A stretch of DNA of 64,000 bases from Caulifigura coniformis (GTDB lineage: Bacteria; Planctomycetota; Planctomycetia; Planctomycetales; Planctomycetaceae). Location of the stretch: the NCBI RefSeq assembly GCF_007745175.1, contig NZ_CP036271.1:1508154-1572153 (forward strand), given 5' to 3'. Shown piece after piece: positions 44,582 to 53,774 of the stretch. How positions within the stretch are numbered: position 1 is the stretch's first letter; every line of letters begins with the position of its first letter. Under the pieces are notes generated by a model, which saw only the letters and a list, made by a program, of their open reading frames with translations, made no database searches and was not told the DNA's origin. A program made the position numbers and the translations under genes.

Positions 44582-44609
44582 TTGCAGGTCACGGGACCGG
44601 CCCGATAAA
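44582..44609 (+). promoter_or_regulatory. Candidate promoter of the sugar isomerase-like gene
   Basis: TTGCAG (44582-44587) and GATAAA (44604-44609) are spaced by 16 bases, about 65 bases upstream of the start codon, in an otherwise gene-free stretch. Confidence 0.4.
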
Positions 44610-44676
44610 TTGAGCACTCTCTTCCGGGAGCGAGCCACGGTATGGCGGCCCGGTCTAAACTGATCCAAATGATTTG

Positions 44677-45477
44677 ATGCTGAACGACTTGCGGCGTGAT
44701 TCAGCGCACCGTGAGGCCGCGTTCAAGGGAGTGCTCAGCGTGTTTGTGGCTGCTTCGACCCGTTGCTTCAGCGACCGACCTTTTGACGAGGCCTGCCGCC
44801 AGCTGGAAGACCTCGAGTTCGAGCGGCTGGAAGTCTGGATCGACGAATCCGGCCGACACCTTCCACTGAAGGATGTCATCACCAGCCCCGAGGGATTTGC
44901 CGCCCGTTGCCGCCAGGTGACGAGGCTTCCGATCTCTTCGTTCTGCCTCGGATACGAAGCGCCGCAGTCGCAGTTCGAGGGACTCTGCAAGACCGCCAAA
45001 GCCATGCGGATCTCGCAGATCACCATGCCGGCTGCTCCACATGGAACGCCGTTCAATTCCGAGATCGATCGTCTGAAGGGCTTCGTGAAAGCCGCGCTGC
45101 TGGAAGGCGTGCGCGTCTCGCTGAAGACCGAAAAGGGACGCCTGACCGAAGACCTCCGCACGGCGGTGGAACTCTGTACCGCCGTTCCGGGTCTCGGCCT
45201 GACCTACGACCCGACCTACTCGCTGAAGACTCCGGAAAAGACGCTGGATCTTGTCCTGCCGCGGGTCTTTCACGTTCACCTCCGCGACTCGACACCCGAC
45301 CGCCCGCAGGTGCAGGTCGGTCTCGGCGAGATCGACTACAGCGACCTGATCACCCAACTCAAGCGGTTCCAGTACAACCGCGCCCTGTCCGTGGAATGGC
45401 TCCCGGAACTGGGTGAGCTCGACCAGCGCCCGCTCGAACTGCGGAAGCTCCGCATGCTGCTCGACTCGCTGCTGTAA
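44677..45477 (+). CDS. Sugar phosphate isomerase/epimerase-like TIM-barrel protein
   Basis: The 266-residue protein fits the AP-endonuclease-2/xylose-isomerase-like TIM barrel. It has the strands LEVWIDESGRHLPL, ITMPAAPHGTPFNSE, LGLTYDPTY and FHVHLRDSTPD, the last of which carries the typical metal-ligand histidines (HVH). These proteins isomerise or epimerise sugars and myo-inositol derivatives in planctomycetes. The substrate is unknown. The ATG at 44677 is used, although a TTG directly before it or GTG at 44731 could start translation. A strong intrinsic terminator follows the gene. Confidence 0.72.
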   Translation: MLNDLRRDSAHREAAFKGVLSVFVAASTRCFSDRPFDEACRQLEDLEFERLEVWIDESGRHLPLKDVITSPEGFAARCRQVTRLPISSFCLGYEAPQSQFEGLCKTAKAMRISQITMPAAPHGTPFNSEIDRLKGFVKAALLEGVRVSLKTEKGRLTEDLRTAVELCTAVPGLGLTYDPTYSLKTPEKTLDLVLPRVFHVHLRDSTPDRPQVQVGLGEIDYSDLITQLKRFQYNRALSVEWLPELGELDQRPLELRKLRMLLDSLL

Positions 45478-45500
45478 CAGCCCGTCGACGCATTCGCTCA

Positions 45501-45535
45501 AAAGTGCCGCGGCCCTCTCGGCCGTGGCACTTTTT
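45501..45535 (+). terminator. Intrinsic terminator of the isomerase-like gene
   Basis: A stem of at least twelve pairs (AGTGCCGCGGCC with GGCCGTGGCACT, including one G-T pair) with a five-base loop is followed by TTTTT. It ends 58 bases after the stop codon. Confidence 0.87.
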
Positions 45536-45737
45536 CATTTCACTGGCCTGTCGACCTCCGCGCCGACCTGCGAAATGCCAGGACGGCGTCCGACACTGAG
45601 CGCCCATTCCGGACGTGGTGGAGCATCACACGGCGCGCTCAGCACCGCCGATCGAGCCGGCCCCTCTCGCGATCCGGCGCACGAGTCTCCCCCATAGCCG
45701 GCCCATCAAGACCTGACATACACTCCCTGTCAGCCTC

Positions 45738-47117
45738 ATGTTCTCCGAGATCCTCGAGCGACTGTCCGCCTGGAGTGAGCTGAACACCGCCATCGCGGTC
45801 ACAGCCGCGCTCGCGGCCATGTCGTGCGCCCTCCCCGGCGCGTGGCTCGTTCTCCGGCGGCAGAGCATGCTCGGCGATGCCCTCGCCCACTCCGCCTTGC
45901 CTGGCGTCGTGGCCGCCTTCATGGTGGCCTACGGTCTTCGCAACAGCGGCTGGGTCAGCGACGACGCCTTCGACCCGCTCCTCCAGGCCTGCATCGTCAT
46001 CGGCGCGGCCCTCGCCGGCCTGCTGACTGCCTGGCTGACTGCCGCCATCCAGCGCCTCGGAAAGGTCGACAACGGGGCCGCCCTGGGCGTGGTATTCACC
46101 TGCCTGTTCGCGGCCGGAATGGTGATGGTCCGCATGACGGCCGACGACGTGCACCTCGACCCCGACTGCGCGCTGTTCGGCGTCCTCGAAGCGAGTGCCG
46201 GCGATACGCTGCAGGCGATCCCGTGGCTGCCCCGCTCGGCCGTCGCCAACGGCGCCGTGCTGATCATCAACCTGCTGCTCACCATGGTGTTCTTCAAGGA
46301 ACTGAGGATCGCGGCGTTCGACGCGGAACTCTCCAACACGCTCGGCATCCCCGCCGCCTTCATTCAGTACGCCCTGCTGGCGGCCACGGCTGTCGCCGCC
46401 GCGACGGCATTTTCGACCGTCGGCAGCATTCTCGTCATCGGCCTGCTCGTCATTCCCGCCGCCACTGCGCAGCTCCTGACGACTCGGCTCTGGAAGCTGA
46501 TTGCACTCAGCGTCGTTCTGGCAGCCGCGATGGCGGTTATCGGTCACGCCGCCGCCTGGGCGATCCCCGGTCCGCTCTTTTCCCGGCTCGGCTATCCCCA
46601 GGTCCGTGACGTGGGAACGTCCGGCATGATCGCGGTTGTCGGAGGACTGATCTTCGTCGCCACCGTCTTCATCGCGCCGCGCACGGGCATCGTGACACAG
46701 GTCCTCGACCGCATTCGTGTCCTGACCCAGATCGCGGCCGATGACGTGCTCGGCAACCTCTACCGCAAGGAAGAGTCGGCCAGAACAGCCGTTCCCTGGA
46801 CGCCGGTCGGCATTTCCTCCGCCTGGCAGGACCGGCTCGCCGGCTGGTGGCTTAAGCGCCGCGGCTTTGTCATCGCCCAAAGCGGCGGAACGCTGGCGCT
46901 CACGGATCGCGGCCGCGAAACCGCTCGCTCCCTGATCCGCTCGCACCGGCTGTGGGAGTCGTATCTCGACCAGAACTACCCCCTCTCGGACGAGCAATTG
47001 CACCGTGCGGCCGATCGCGTCGAGCACTACATCGGGTCCGACATTCGTGACGCCATCGCCAGCGAGTTGCCGGATGCCCACCGCGACCCCCATGGGCGGC
47101 AGATTCCTGATACGTAG
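45738..47117 (+). CDS. Metal ABC transporter permease fused to DtxR-like domain
   Basis: The first 290 residues form an ABC-3 family permease (ZnuB/MntB type): [15 protein letters not shown], the [18 protein letters not shown] loop and about eight membrane helices, for import of zinc or manganese. Residues 330-459 are a DtxR/MntR-like region: a winged-helix-like remnant ([39 protein letters not shown]) and a metal-dimerisation stretch ([21 protein letters not shown]). The two parts are in one frame with no linker stop. Cognate ATPase and binding-protein genes are not adjacent. The fused domain may sense the metal and gate transport or bind DNA. Both domains are recognised by pattern only. Confidence 0.82.
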   Translation: MFSEILERLSAWSELNTAIAVTAALAAMSCALPGAWLVLRRQSMLGDALAHSALPGVVAAFMVAYGLRNSGWVSDDAFDPLLQACIVIGAALAGLLTAWLTAAIQRLGKVDNGAALGVVFTCLFAAGMVMVRMTADDVHLDPDCALFGVLEASAGDTLQAIPWLPRSAVANGAVLIINLLLTMVFFKELRIAAFDAELSNTLGIPAAFIQYALLAATAVAAATAFSTVGSILVIGLLVIPAATAQLLTTRLWKLIALSVVLAAAMAVIGHAAAWAIPGPLFSRLGYPQVRDVGTSGMIAVVGGLIFVATVFIAPRTGIVTQVLDRIRVLTQIAADDVLGNLYRKEESARTAVPWTPVGISSAWQDRLAGWWLKRRGFVIAQSGGTLALTDRGRETARSLIRSHRLWESYLDQNYPLSDEQLHRAADRVEHYIGSDIRDAIASELPDAHRDPHGRQIPDT

Positions 47118-47263
47118 AGGGGCGTGCCGTGCGTGCCGCCGAAATGGCGGCCGTTGCTTTCGATGGTTGTCCGCCCTTTCTACGATGCGGTCGCAAAACA
47201 GTTTTGACCCTTTTTCGGAGTCGTTGCGGCCGGTCTTTCCGGTCGGACGGATGTGAGGAACAG

Positions 47264-48451
47264 ATGGCGAAGAAGACGATCAGCAGCGTGGATGTCAAAG
47301 GCAAGCGGGTCCTGATGCGCGTGGACTTCAACGTCCCCCAGGACGATGCGGGAGCGATCACCGATGACCGCCGCATCCGGATGGCTCTGCCGTCCATCAA
47401 GTCGGTCGTCGACCGCGGCGGCAAGCTGATCCTGATGAGCCACCTCGGCCGCCCCAAGGGCGAAGGCAACGACGCCAAGTTCACCCTGAAGCCCGCCGCC
47501 ATCCGCCTCGGTGAGCTCCTCGGCAAGTCCGTCCAGTTCGCCACCGACACCGTCGGCCAGGACGCTGAGACGAAAGTCGCCGGCCTGAAGGATGGCGATG
47601 TCCTCGTCCTCGAGAACGTCCGCTTCCAGAAGGAAGAGCAGAAGGGCGACGCCGGCTTCGCCGCCAAGCTCGCCGCCTTCGCCGACGTCTACTGCAACGA
47701 TGCCTTCGGCACCTGCCACCGCGAAGACGCGTCGATGGTCGCCGTCCCCCGCGCCATGGGCGCGAAGCCCAAGGTCGTCGGCGGACTCGTCGAAAAGGAA
47801 ATCACCTACCTCAGCGACGTGATGTCGAAGCCGGCCCGGCCGTTCGTCGCGATCGTCGGCGGTGCCAAGGTCTCCGACAAGATCCTCGTCATCGAAAACC
47901 TGCTCAAGGTCTGCGACCTCGTCCTCATCGGCGGAGCAATGGCCTACACCTTCGCCAAGGCCCAGGGCGGAAACCTCGGCAAGAGCCGCGTCGAAATGGA
48001 CAAGCTCGACCTCGCGAAGGAACTGATCGCCAAGGGGGGCGCGAAGCTTATGCTCCCGGTTGACACCCACTGCGGCGACGACTTCAAGTCGACCTGCAAC
48101 AAGGTCGTCGTGAAGTTCGGCCAGGTTCCGGACGGCTTCGAAGGCCTCGACATCGGCCCCGAGACCGCGAAGCTCTACGCCGAAAAGGTGAAGTCGGCGA
48201 AGACGGTTGTCTGGAACGGCCCGATGGGCGTCTTCGAAATGCCGCCGTTCGACGCCGGCACGAAGGCCGTCGCCCAGGCGATTGCCGATTCCGATGCGAC
48301 CAGCATCATCGGCGGCGGCGACAGCGCGGCCGCGATTGAGCAGTTCGGCATGGCCGACAAGGTCACGCACGTCAGCACCGGCGGCGGGGCCAGCCTCGAA
48401 ATGCTCGAAGGCAAAAAGTTCGCGGCCGTCGAGCTCCTCGACGAGGCGTGA
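47264..48451 (+). CDS. pgk: Phosphoglycerate kinase
   Basis: Pgk interconverts 1,3-bisphosphoglycerate and 3-phosphoglycerate with ATP/ADP in glycolysis. The 395-residue protein has the N-terminal substrate motif [14 protein letters not shown], the [11 protein letters not shown] loop, the GGAKVSDKI strand and the nucleotide-binding [13 protein letters not shown] near the C-terminus. The start ATG (47264) has a TGAGGA site seven bases upstream; the frame is open 45 codons more without conservation. Gene length is normal. It is followed by a REP-like palindrome. Confidence 0.96.
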   Translation: MAKKTISSVDVKGKRVLMRVDFNVPQDDAGAITDDRRIRMALPSIKSVVDRGGKLILMSHLGRPKGEGNDAKFTLKPAAIRLGELLGKSVQFATDTVGQDAETKVAGLKDGDVLVLENVRFQKEEQKGDAGFAAKLAAFADVYCNDAFGTCHREDASMVAVPRAMGAKPKVVGGLVEKEITYLSDVMSKPARPFVAIVGGAKVSDKILVIENLLKVCDLVLIGGAMAYTFAKAQGGNLGKSRVEMDKLDLAKELIAKGGAKLMLPVDTHCGDDFKSTCNKVVVKFGQVPDGFEGLDIGPETAKLYAEKVKSAKTVVWNGPMGVFEMPPFDAGTKAVAQAIADSDATSIIGGGDSAAAIEQFGMADKVTHVSTGGGASLEMLEGKKFAAVELLDEA

Positions 48452-48457
48452 TCAAAC

Positions 48458-48481
48458 GTAGGGTGCGTCGCGACGCACCTT
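48458..48481. repeat. REP-like palindrome, left flank of the RAYT gene
   Basis: The 24-base element reads GTAGGGTGCGTC then GCGACGCACCTT and can fold into a stem of GGTGCGTC/GACGCACC with a two-base loop. The reverse complement of the right-flank element (49074-49097) is identical except for one base in the loop. Confidence 0.78.
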
Positions 48482-48526
48482 CCTGCGATTGAGAACAACT
48501 CTCCCTTATGCAAGTGGCCCTTCGCG

Positions 48527-49075
48527 ATGAGCAACTATCGTCGCAATCGCGAAGGCTCCGTCTACTTTTTCACCGTCGTGACGCATCACCGCCGGCCGAT
48601 CCTGACAACAGAGATCGGCCGACGTTGTTTACGCAGCGCGATCCAGAGCGTCCGTCGGGATCGCCCGTTCGAAATCATTGGAATCGTTCTCCTTCCCGAT
48701 CACGTCCATACGGTTTGGGAACTGCCACCAGGCGATTCGGATTACTCAACCCTCTGGCGTCGAATCAAGGGGCTGTTCACGACCGCGTGGCTGGCGGCGG
48801 GCGGTACGAGTTCGGGCGTCACCAAGAGCCGTTCTGAACGCGGTGAGCGCGGAGTCTGGCAGAGAAGGTTCTACGAACACACCTGTCGGGATGACTCAGA
48901 CGTCAAACGCTGTCTCGACTACCTGCACGTCAATCCGCTGAAGCACGGGCTCGTGACACGGGTGCGTGACTGGCCCTGGTCGTCGTTTCACAGACATCAG
49001 CGGCTTGGTGAATACGACATCGGCTGGGGCGATGCCTCCGTCTGGTATGGAGATGAGTTTTCGCAGTTCGAGTAA
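48527..49075 (+). CDS. REP-associated tyrosine transposase (RAYT)
   Basis: This is a 182-residue Y1 HUH transposase of the TnpA_REP type. The HUH motif is DHVHTVW (His 59, His 61) and the catalytic tyrosine is Y132 in [13 protein letters not shown]. RAYTs cut and mobilise REP hairpins dispersed in bacterial genomes. Their genes are commonly framed by inverted REPs, as here, where the two palindromes flank it and the right one overlaps its TAA stop codon. This protein is an ordinary size for the family and shows no frameshift. It probably acts on the copies of this repeat elsewhere in the genome. Confidence 0.9.
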   Translation: MSNYRRNREGSVYFFTVVTHHRRPILTTEIGRRCLRSAIQSVRRDRPFEIIGIVLLPDHVHTVWELPPGDSDYSTLWRRIKGLFTTAWLAAGGTSSGVTKSRSERGERGVWQRRFYEHTCRDDSDVKRCLDYLHVNPLKHGLVTRVRDWPWSSFHRHQRLGEYDIGWGDASVWYGDEFSQFE

Positions 49076-49097
49076 GGTGCGTCTCGACGCACCCTAC
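49074..49097. repeat. REP-like palindrome, right flank of the RAYT gene
   Basis: The element starts inside the RAYT stop codon (AAGGTGCGTC then TCGACGCACCCTAC) and is the inverted copy of the left element. The palindrome GGTGCGTC/GACGCACC is perfect. Confidence 0.78.
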
Positions 49098-49133
49098 GGT
49101 CTACGGTTTCCATCGAATCCGCAGTGGACAGAC

Positions 49134-49619
49134 ATGCCGATGTCACCCCGCTTTCCAGCCGTATCGTCACCTCAGTCGGGTCCGTGCGTCGGCGTTGTCG
49201 GTGACGTCTACCGCATCCTCGTCAGCGGCGAGCAGACGGCCGGCGCGTACTCCGTCGTTGAAGCGATCGTCCCTCCCGGCAGCGGCCCGCCCCCTCATCG
49301 GCACTCGCGCGAAGACGAAGGCTTCTATGTCCTCGAGGGCGAACTCACGATCACCGTCGACGGCCGCCGCGAAACTCTGTCGCCCGGGATGTTCGGCAAC
49401 CTTCCCGTCGGCTCGTTGCACTTCTTCAGGAATGAAGGCAGCGTCCCCGTCCGGATGCTGATCACCGTCGCCCCGGCCGGGTTCGAACAGATGTTCATGG
49501 AAGTCGGCGTCCCGCTGCCCCCGGGATCGAAGAGCGCACCGCCGCCGTCGCACGACGACATCGCCAGGCTGCTCGAAGCCTCGAACCGATACGGAGTCGA
49601 GATCCAGCCGCCGGGCTGA
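49134..49619 (+). CDS. Cupin-domain protein
   Basis: The 161-residue protein is a single conserved beta-barrel cupin. The metal-site motif 1 is PPHRHSREDEGFYVLEGELTI and motif 2 is NLPVGSLHFFRNEG. Similar small cupins act as dioxygenases, isomerases or sugar-binding proteins. The start is placed at the ATG 49134; ATG 49140 is an equal candidate, since upstream residues come from the REP region. The end lies 10 bases before the stop of the convergent hydrolase gene. Confidence 0.82.
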   Translation: MPMSPRFPAVSSPQSGPCVGVVGDVYRILVSGEQTAGAYSVVEAIVPPGSGPPPHRHSREDEGFYVLEGELTITVDGRRETLSPGMFGNLPVGSLHFFRNEGSVPVRMLITVAPAGFEQMFMEVGVPLPPGSKSAPPPSHDDIARLLEASNRYGVEIQPPG

Positions 49620-49629
49620 GTCGGAGGGA

Positions 49630-50979
49630 TCACCCCTCCGTCTTGATCCGAATCCTCCGGTACTCCATTTGCCCCCGGTCCCCTTCGAGTCCGATCGGCC
49701 CCGTCTCCGGAATCTTGAACGCCTCCTCCAGCACCTCGCCGTTACAGGTACATCGGGCGACGCCGCCTTTCGCGACGACTTCGAGGACGTTCCAGTCCTG
49801 CGGCTTGTAGTTCTTCAGGTTCTTGTACGGCCCGGCCACGGTGTAGTCGCGGCACTGCAGCTGTGGTTTGCGGAGGAACACACCGCTGTCAGCGTTCGGC
49901 GTCGCGCGAAACTCGAGGCGGAGCGTGAAGTCCTTCGGGAACTCCTTCGTCGTCGACAGCGTCTGGATGCGGCGGCCTTCCGCGGGCGTCATCACGACGA
50001 TCCGGCCGTTGCGGGCCACGTACCGTCCGTCATCGCTGGCGATCTGGCTGTCGAAGGATTTCGACTCCTTGAAGATTGGCCAGACGGGGCCGTTGGGGTT
50101 CTTCTTGAGGACGTTTTCACGCTGCTTGATCGTCTCCTCAGGCGTCGCCTGCACTCCCCAACCGGTCAGGTCCCTGCCGTTGAACAGGCTCACGAAGCCG
50201 GCTTCGGGCTTGAAGTCGTCCGCTGGAACGGGAATCAGCATGTACGTTTCCAGCACTGGCCGGAGGGCGCTGGCCCATTTCTCGTAGCCCGCGTCGTTGA
50301 GGTGCAGGAGATCCGGGAACAGCTCTGCCGGCGCATTCCCTTCGGCGTTGGCGAACATCGCCCAGGTGTCGACGACAATGACGCTCGAGTCTCCCTTCAC
50401 GGCCGCCAGCAATGCATTGTTGACTTCCTTGATCTTCTCCGCGGGCCGCTCCTTGGTCGGGCTGCTGGGGAACATGGTGCAGAGCACGATGGCGATCGAG
50501 GGGTTCTTCGCCTTCAGCTGCAGGATCATCAGCTTGATGTTGCCGACGATCTGTGCGGCGGTGGCGCTTTCGGCGAGATCGTTTGTCCCCATCAGCATCA
50601 CGACGCCCGTGGGATTCAGGTCGAGGACGTCCTCCTTGAATCGGTAGAGCATGCCGCGGGTGGTGTCGCCGCTGATCCCGCGGTTGGCGATCTTCGCCCC
50701 GGGAAAGAACTTCTTGAGCCGGTCGCCCCAGCCCTGGGTGATCGAATCGCCGAAGACGACGAGCGCCCCCTGCTCGTCCTTCGCGGACTTCAGGAACTGG
50801 TCGCGGCGGCCGTTCCAGGTTTTCTGGAACCATTCGGCCCGCCGGATCGGGCCGGACCCGGGAACCCCTACATCGGTGGCGGGAATTCCGCGGGAGGCTT
50901 CCTGCCCGTGGACGGCCGGAACACCGGGCAGCAGGGCGATGCACGCAGAGCACAGAACGACGCGGGCCAATCGATTCAT
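49630..50979 (-). CDS. Exported SGNH esterase fused to a DUF1080 (3-keto-disaccharide hydrolase-like) domain
   Basis: From the ATG at 50977-50979 the protein has 449 residues and a signal peptide (MNRLARVVLCSACIALLPG, cleaved near VHG). The first half is an SGNH hydrolase: block I VVFGDSITQGWGD, block II GISGDTT, block III MGTNDL and the DLLHLNDAGY block with Asp and His. The C-terminal part is a DUF1080 jelly roll (LFNGRDLTGW, ADSGVFLRKPQLQC, QDWNVLEVVAKGG). This pair would deacylate and bind or cut a polysaccharide outside the cytoplasm. The longer open frame upstream has no signal or conservation and overlaps the divergent gene. The substrate is unknown. Confidence 0.85.
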   Translation of the reverse strand: MNRLARVVLCSACIALLPGVPAVHGQEASRGIPATDVGVPGSGPIRRAEWFQKTWNGRRDQFLKSAKDEQGALVVFGDSITQGWGDRLKKFFPGAKIANRGISGDTTRGMLYRFKEDVLDLNPTGVVMLMGTNDLAESATAAQIVGNIKLMILQLKAKNPSIAIVLCTMFPSSPTKERPAEKIKEVNNALLAAVKGDSSVIVVDTWAMFANAEGNAPAELFPDLLHLNDAGYEKWASALRPVLETYMLIPVPADDFKPEAGFVSLFNGRDLTGWGVQATPEETIKQRENVLKKNPNGPVWPIFKESKSFDSQIASDDGRYVARNGRIVVMTPAEGRRIQTLSTTKEFPKDFTLRLEFRATPNADSGVFLRKPQLQCRDYTVAGPYKNLKNYKPQDWNVLEVVAKGGVARCTCNGEVLEEAFKIPETGPIGLEGDRGQMEYRRIRIKTEG

Positions 50980-51184
50980 GGAGATGCTCAGGGGGGAGGA
51001 CGGAATTCGCAGCCGCCCACCGGCAGTCGCGCGAATTGGCGTTGCCAAAGGGCCGCAGGATTGGACATCCTGCGAAGTGCACGGGGAACTCGCAATGTTC
51101 CGAAGGCAGGCTGCTGGCGGCGAAGGATTGCGGGAAGGTCGGACAATGGTGTTTCGCCACAGCTTCATCCATCGGAGAGTCCAC

Positions 51185-52327
51185 ATGAAGCACGTTGCGT
51201 TCGCCGTCGGCCTGCTGTCGTTGCTCGGTCCTGCTGTCGTAGCGGCGGCGGACGTGCCCAGGGGCCTGCTCACGGAATCGGCGTTCAACCGGGCGCTGAC
51301 GGAGCCACTGACTGCGAGGTTCGATGAGCTCGAACTGGGCCAGCTCCTCAAGACGCTCGGCGACGAACGCCGACTCGCATTCCTGCTCGACCGACGCGTC
51401 GATCCTTCCAGGCTCGTCTCGTGGAGGACAGGCGGCGAACCGTTCCTCGAGGCCGTCTCCGACCGCCTGTCCGCCAACAACAACAGCGCTCGGGCCATCG
51501 GCTCAACGATCTTCATCGGGCCGGAATCGTCGGTGAAGAAGCTGCGGACGGTCGTCGCCCTGCGGATGGAGGAACTCCGGGCCAAGGGAAATCCGGCGAT
51601 CAAACAACAGTTCGCGGTTCTTCGCGACCACTCGCTGGCATGGGACGAAGCCACCGAACCGCGTGAGATGCTGGCCGAGATCTCCCGCCGCTGGGGCATC
51701 CGGGTCCAGGGGGACGAGGAAATGCCCTATGACCTGTGGCCGGCCGGCCTGCTGTTCGACGTGAACTTTGTCGAGGCGCTTTCGCTGGTGCTGATCCAGT
51801 ACGACCGCACGTTCGAATGGAACAGCGACGCCACGAGCGTCACGATCCTTCCGATGCCGGAGAAAGTGTGGATCGAGCGGAAGCACACGGTTCCGGCGTC
51901 GCGGCGGGAATCTCTGCGTGAAGAGATCGGCGGCGTGCTCAATTCCATCGACCACACGCTTGAGCGCGACCGGCTGCTTGTCCGCGGAAGCATCGAGGAG
52001 CAGGAACGGATCGCCACCCTGCTCGGGCAGCGACCGGGCAAGTCGACTCCCACCAAGGTCTCGAACGCACCGCTCAAGCAGAGGTTGTTCACGCTGACTG
52101 CGGAGAAGGTAAAAATTGGCGACGCCTTCGAGGCGCTCCGCGAACAGGGGATCACCATCAACTACGACGCGGCCGCGTTCGAGTCGGCGAAGATCGATTT
52201 CAACCGGCGGGTCGACCTGAAGCTGAACAAGGCCAGCGCGGACGTCTTCCTGTGGACTCTGTGTGAGCCGCTCGGCATCGACTACGAGATCGAAGGGGTC
52301 ACGGTCACGCTGAAACTGAAGAAGTAG
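51185..52327 (+). CDS. Exported protein with two secretin-N0/STN-like modules
   Basis: The 380-residue protein has a signal peptide (MKHVAFAVGLLSLLGPAVVA, cleavage near residue 21). Two similar modules are visible at about 27-110 and 293-378: both begin with a strand followed by ELGQLLKTLGDERRLAFLLD or IGDAFEALREQGITINYD and end in IFIGP or VTVTLKLKK, which is the pattern of the STN/secretin N0 domain. This domain binds pseudopilins or TonB-like partners. It converges on the gspE gene, overlapping by 23 bases. A link to the type II secretion system is plausible by position and fold, not proven. Confidence 0.62.
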   Translation: MKHVAFAVGLLSLLGPAVVAAADVPRGLLTESAFNRALTEPLTARFDELELGQLLKTLGDERRLAFLLDRRVDPSRLVSWRTGGEPFLEAVSDRLSANNNSARAIGSTIFIGPESSVKKLRTVVALRMEELRAKGNPAIKQQFAVLRDHSLAWDEATEPREMLAEISRRWGIRVQGDEEMPYDLWPAGLLFDVNFVEALSLVLIQYDRTFEWNSDATSVTILPMPEKVWIERKHTVPASRRESLREEIGGVLNSIDHTLERDRLLVRGSIEEQERIATLLGQRPGKSTPTKVSNAPLKQRLFTLTAEKVKIGDAFEALREQGITINYDAAAFESAKIDFNRRVDLKLNKASADVFLWTLCEPLGIDYEIEGVTVTLKLKK

Positions 52328-53477
52328 CGCCGAGGACGCGAACGACCTCTTCCGGAGTCGTCAGGCCGGCCTTCACGGCCTCCTCGGCCCGCCGGCGCAG
52401 CGGGACCATGCCCGCCGCGACGAATGCCGCTTCAATTTCGCGAGACTCGTTGCGGTCGAGGATCGCGCGGCGGAGTTCCGGACCATCCGGCCGGGCCAAC
52501 TCGGCGATGACCATCCGCCCCGAGTATTCCGTTCCCAGGCATCGGTCGCAGTCGGGCCGCGCCCCGCAGTCGCAGCGTTTCCGCAGCAGCCGCTGCGTCA
52601 CGATGGCGCGGAGGCCGCTCCGCAGCACGAACGGTTCGATCCCCATGTCCGCCAGACGGCTGACGGCCTCTGCCGAACTTCCCGCATGGAACGACGTCAG
52701 CACGAGGTGTCCTGAGAGAGACGCCTGGAACACCATGTCCGCGGTTTCCCGATCGCGGATCTCCCCCACCATGATGACTTCCGGGTCCTGCCGCAGCAGC
52801 GACTTGAGCGCGTTGGCGTAGGTGAACCCGGACGAGGCCTTCACCTGCGACTGGGCGACCCCCGGAATCACGGCTTCAACCGGATCTTCCAGCGACGACA
52901 TTCCCCGGCGAGGCTTTCCGCCGGCCAGATGCCTCAGGCACGCATAGAGGGTCGTGGTCTTTCCGCTGCCCGCCGGCCCGGCGATCAGGACGACTCCGCT
53001 GGTCGCCGAGAGTTGTTCCTTCAGGGCCGCCAGGGCATCAGGGGTGAGTCCGAGTTGATCGAGCGTGTGATGCGTCTGATCGGCGATGAACAGGCGGACA
53101 ACCCCCTTCTCGCCATGGATCGTGGGAAACGTGCTCAGGCGCATCTCGACGCCGTCGGCGCCGGTCCGGATCCGGCCTTCCTGGGGCTTCTCCGTCTGGT
53201 AGGTCAACAGCCCGGCCACAACTTTCAGCCGGGCGATGACGTTCTGCTTCCCTTTCGGGAGCGTCGCCACCGGGTGCAGGACACCGTTGAGACGCCACGC
53301 CACGCTGATCGAATCGCCCGAATCCAGCGGCTGGAGATGGAGATCGCTGGCTCCCGCTTCCCGTGCGGCGGCCAGCAGGGAGTCGACGAATTCGACGGCA
53401 AATCCTTCGCTGGCAAGGTTCTGCCGCGAAAGTCGGTCGCGATAGGCCGCCAGGGCCGGCGGCGAGGACGTGTCCAT
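52305..53477 (-). CDS. gspE: Type II secretion/type IV pilus assembly ATPase (GspE/PilB-like)
   Basis: The 390-residue ATPase has the GspE core: Walker A GPAGSGKT (167-174), Asp box SLEDPVE (195-201), Walker B EVIMVGEIRD (233-242) and the His box around HLVLTSFH. The zinc-binding segment near residue 302 is compressed (CDCGARPDCDRC) instead of two widely spaced CxxC pairs. The N-terminal GspE regulatory domain (about 150 residues) is absent, so the protein is shorter than the usual 500-570. The ATG at 53475-53477 is favoured; an upstream TTG six codons earlier is less likely. It probably powers the gspG-M pseudopilus encoded at 16-25 kb. Confidence 0.85.
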   Translation of the reverse strand: MDTSSPPALAAYRDRLSRQNLASEGFAVEFVDSLLAAAREAGASDLHLQPLDSGDSISVAWRLNGVLHPVATLPKGKQNVIARLKVVAGLLTYQTEKPQEGRIRTGADGVEMRLSTFPTIHGEKGVVRLFIADQTHHTLDQLGLTPDALAALKEQLSATSGVVLIAGPAGSGKTTTLYACLRHLAGGKPRRGMSSLEDPVEAVIPGVAQSQVKASSGFTYANALKSLLRQDPEVIMVGEIRDRETADMVFQASLSGHLVLTSFHAGSSAEAVSRLADMGIEPFVLRSGLRAIVTQRLLRKRCDCGARPDCDRCLGTEYSGRMVIAELARPDGPELRRAILDRNESREIEAAFVAAGMVPLRRRAEEAVKAGLTTPEEVVRVLGATSSVSA

Positions 53478-53774
53478 GAAAGTGGTTCCGCTCAAGGGGA
53501 TGACCGGCTGGCGGAATCGCTGAGTTCCGCACAGTCGTCACGGTGACGCAATTCCCTCCTACGTCGGCCGATCGGCGTTTTTCGAGGTCGAAGTTGCTCC
53601 CTGCCGTGGTTAAGCTAAGGAACGAGTCACATTTTCGACATGCTCCGGCGCACGGATTGCGCCCGTATCATTCCATCGCCTGTAGTCTCATTTCGTCAGA
53701 CGGTTTGAGATGCGGCACGCCTCGAGGGCAGGGCACGGTCAGGTCGCCCCTCTGCGTGCAAGTTGTGGTGAATC

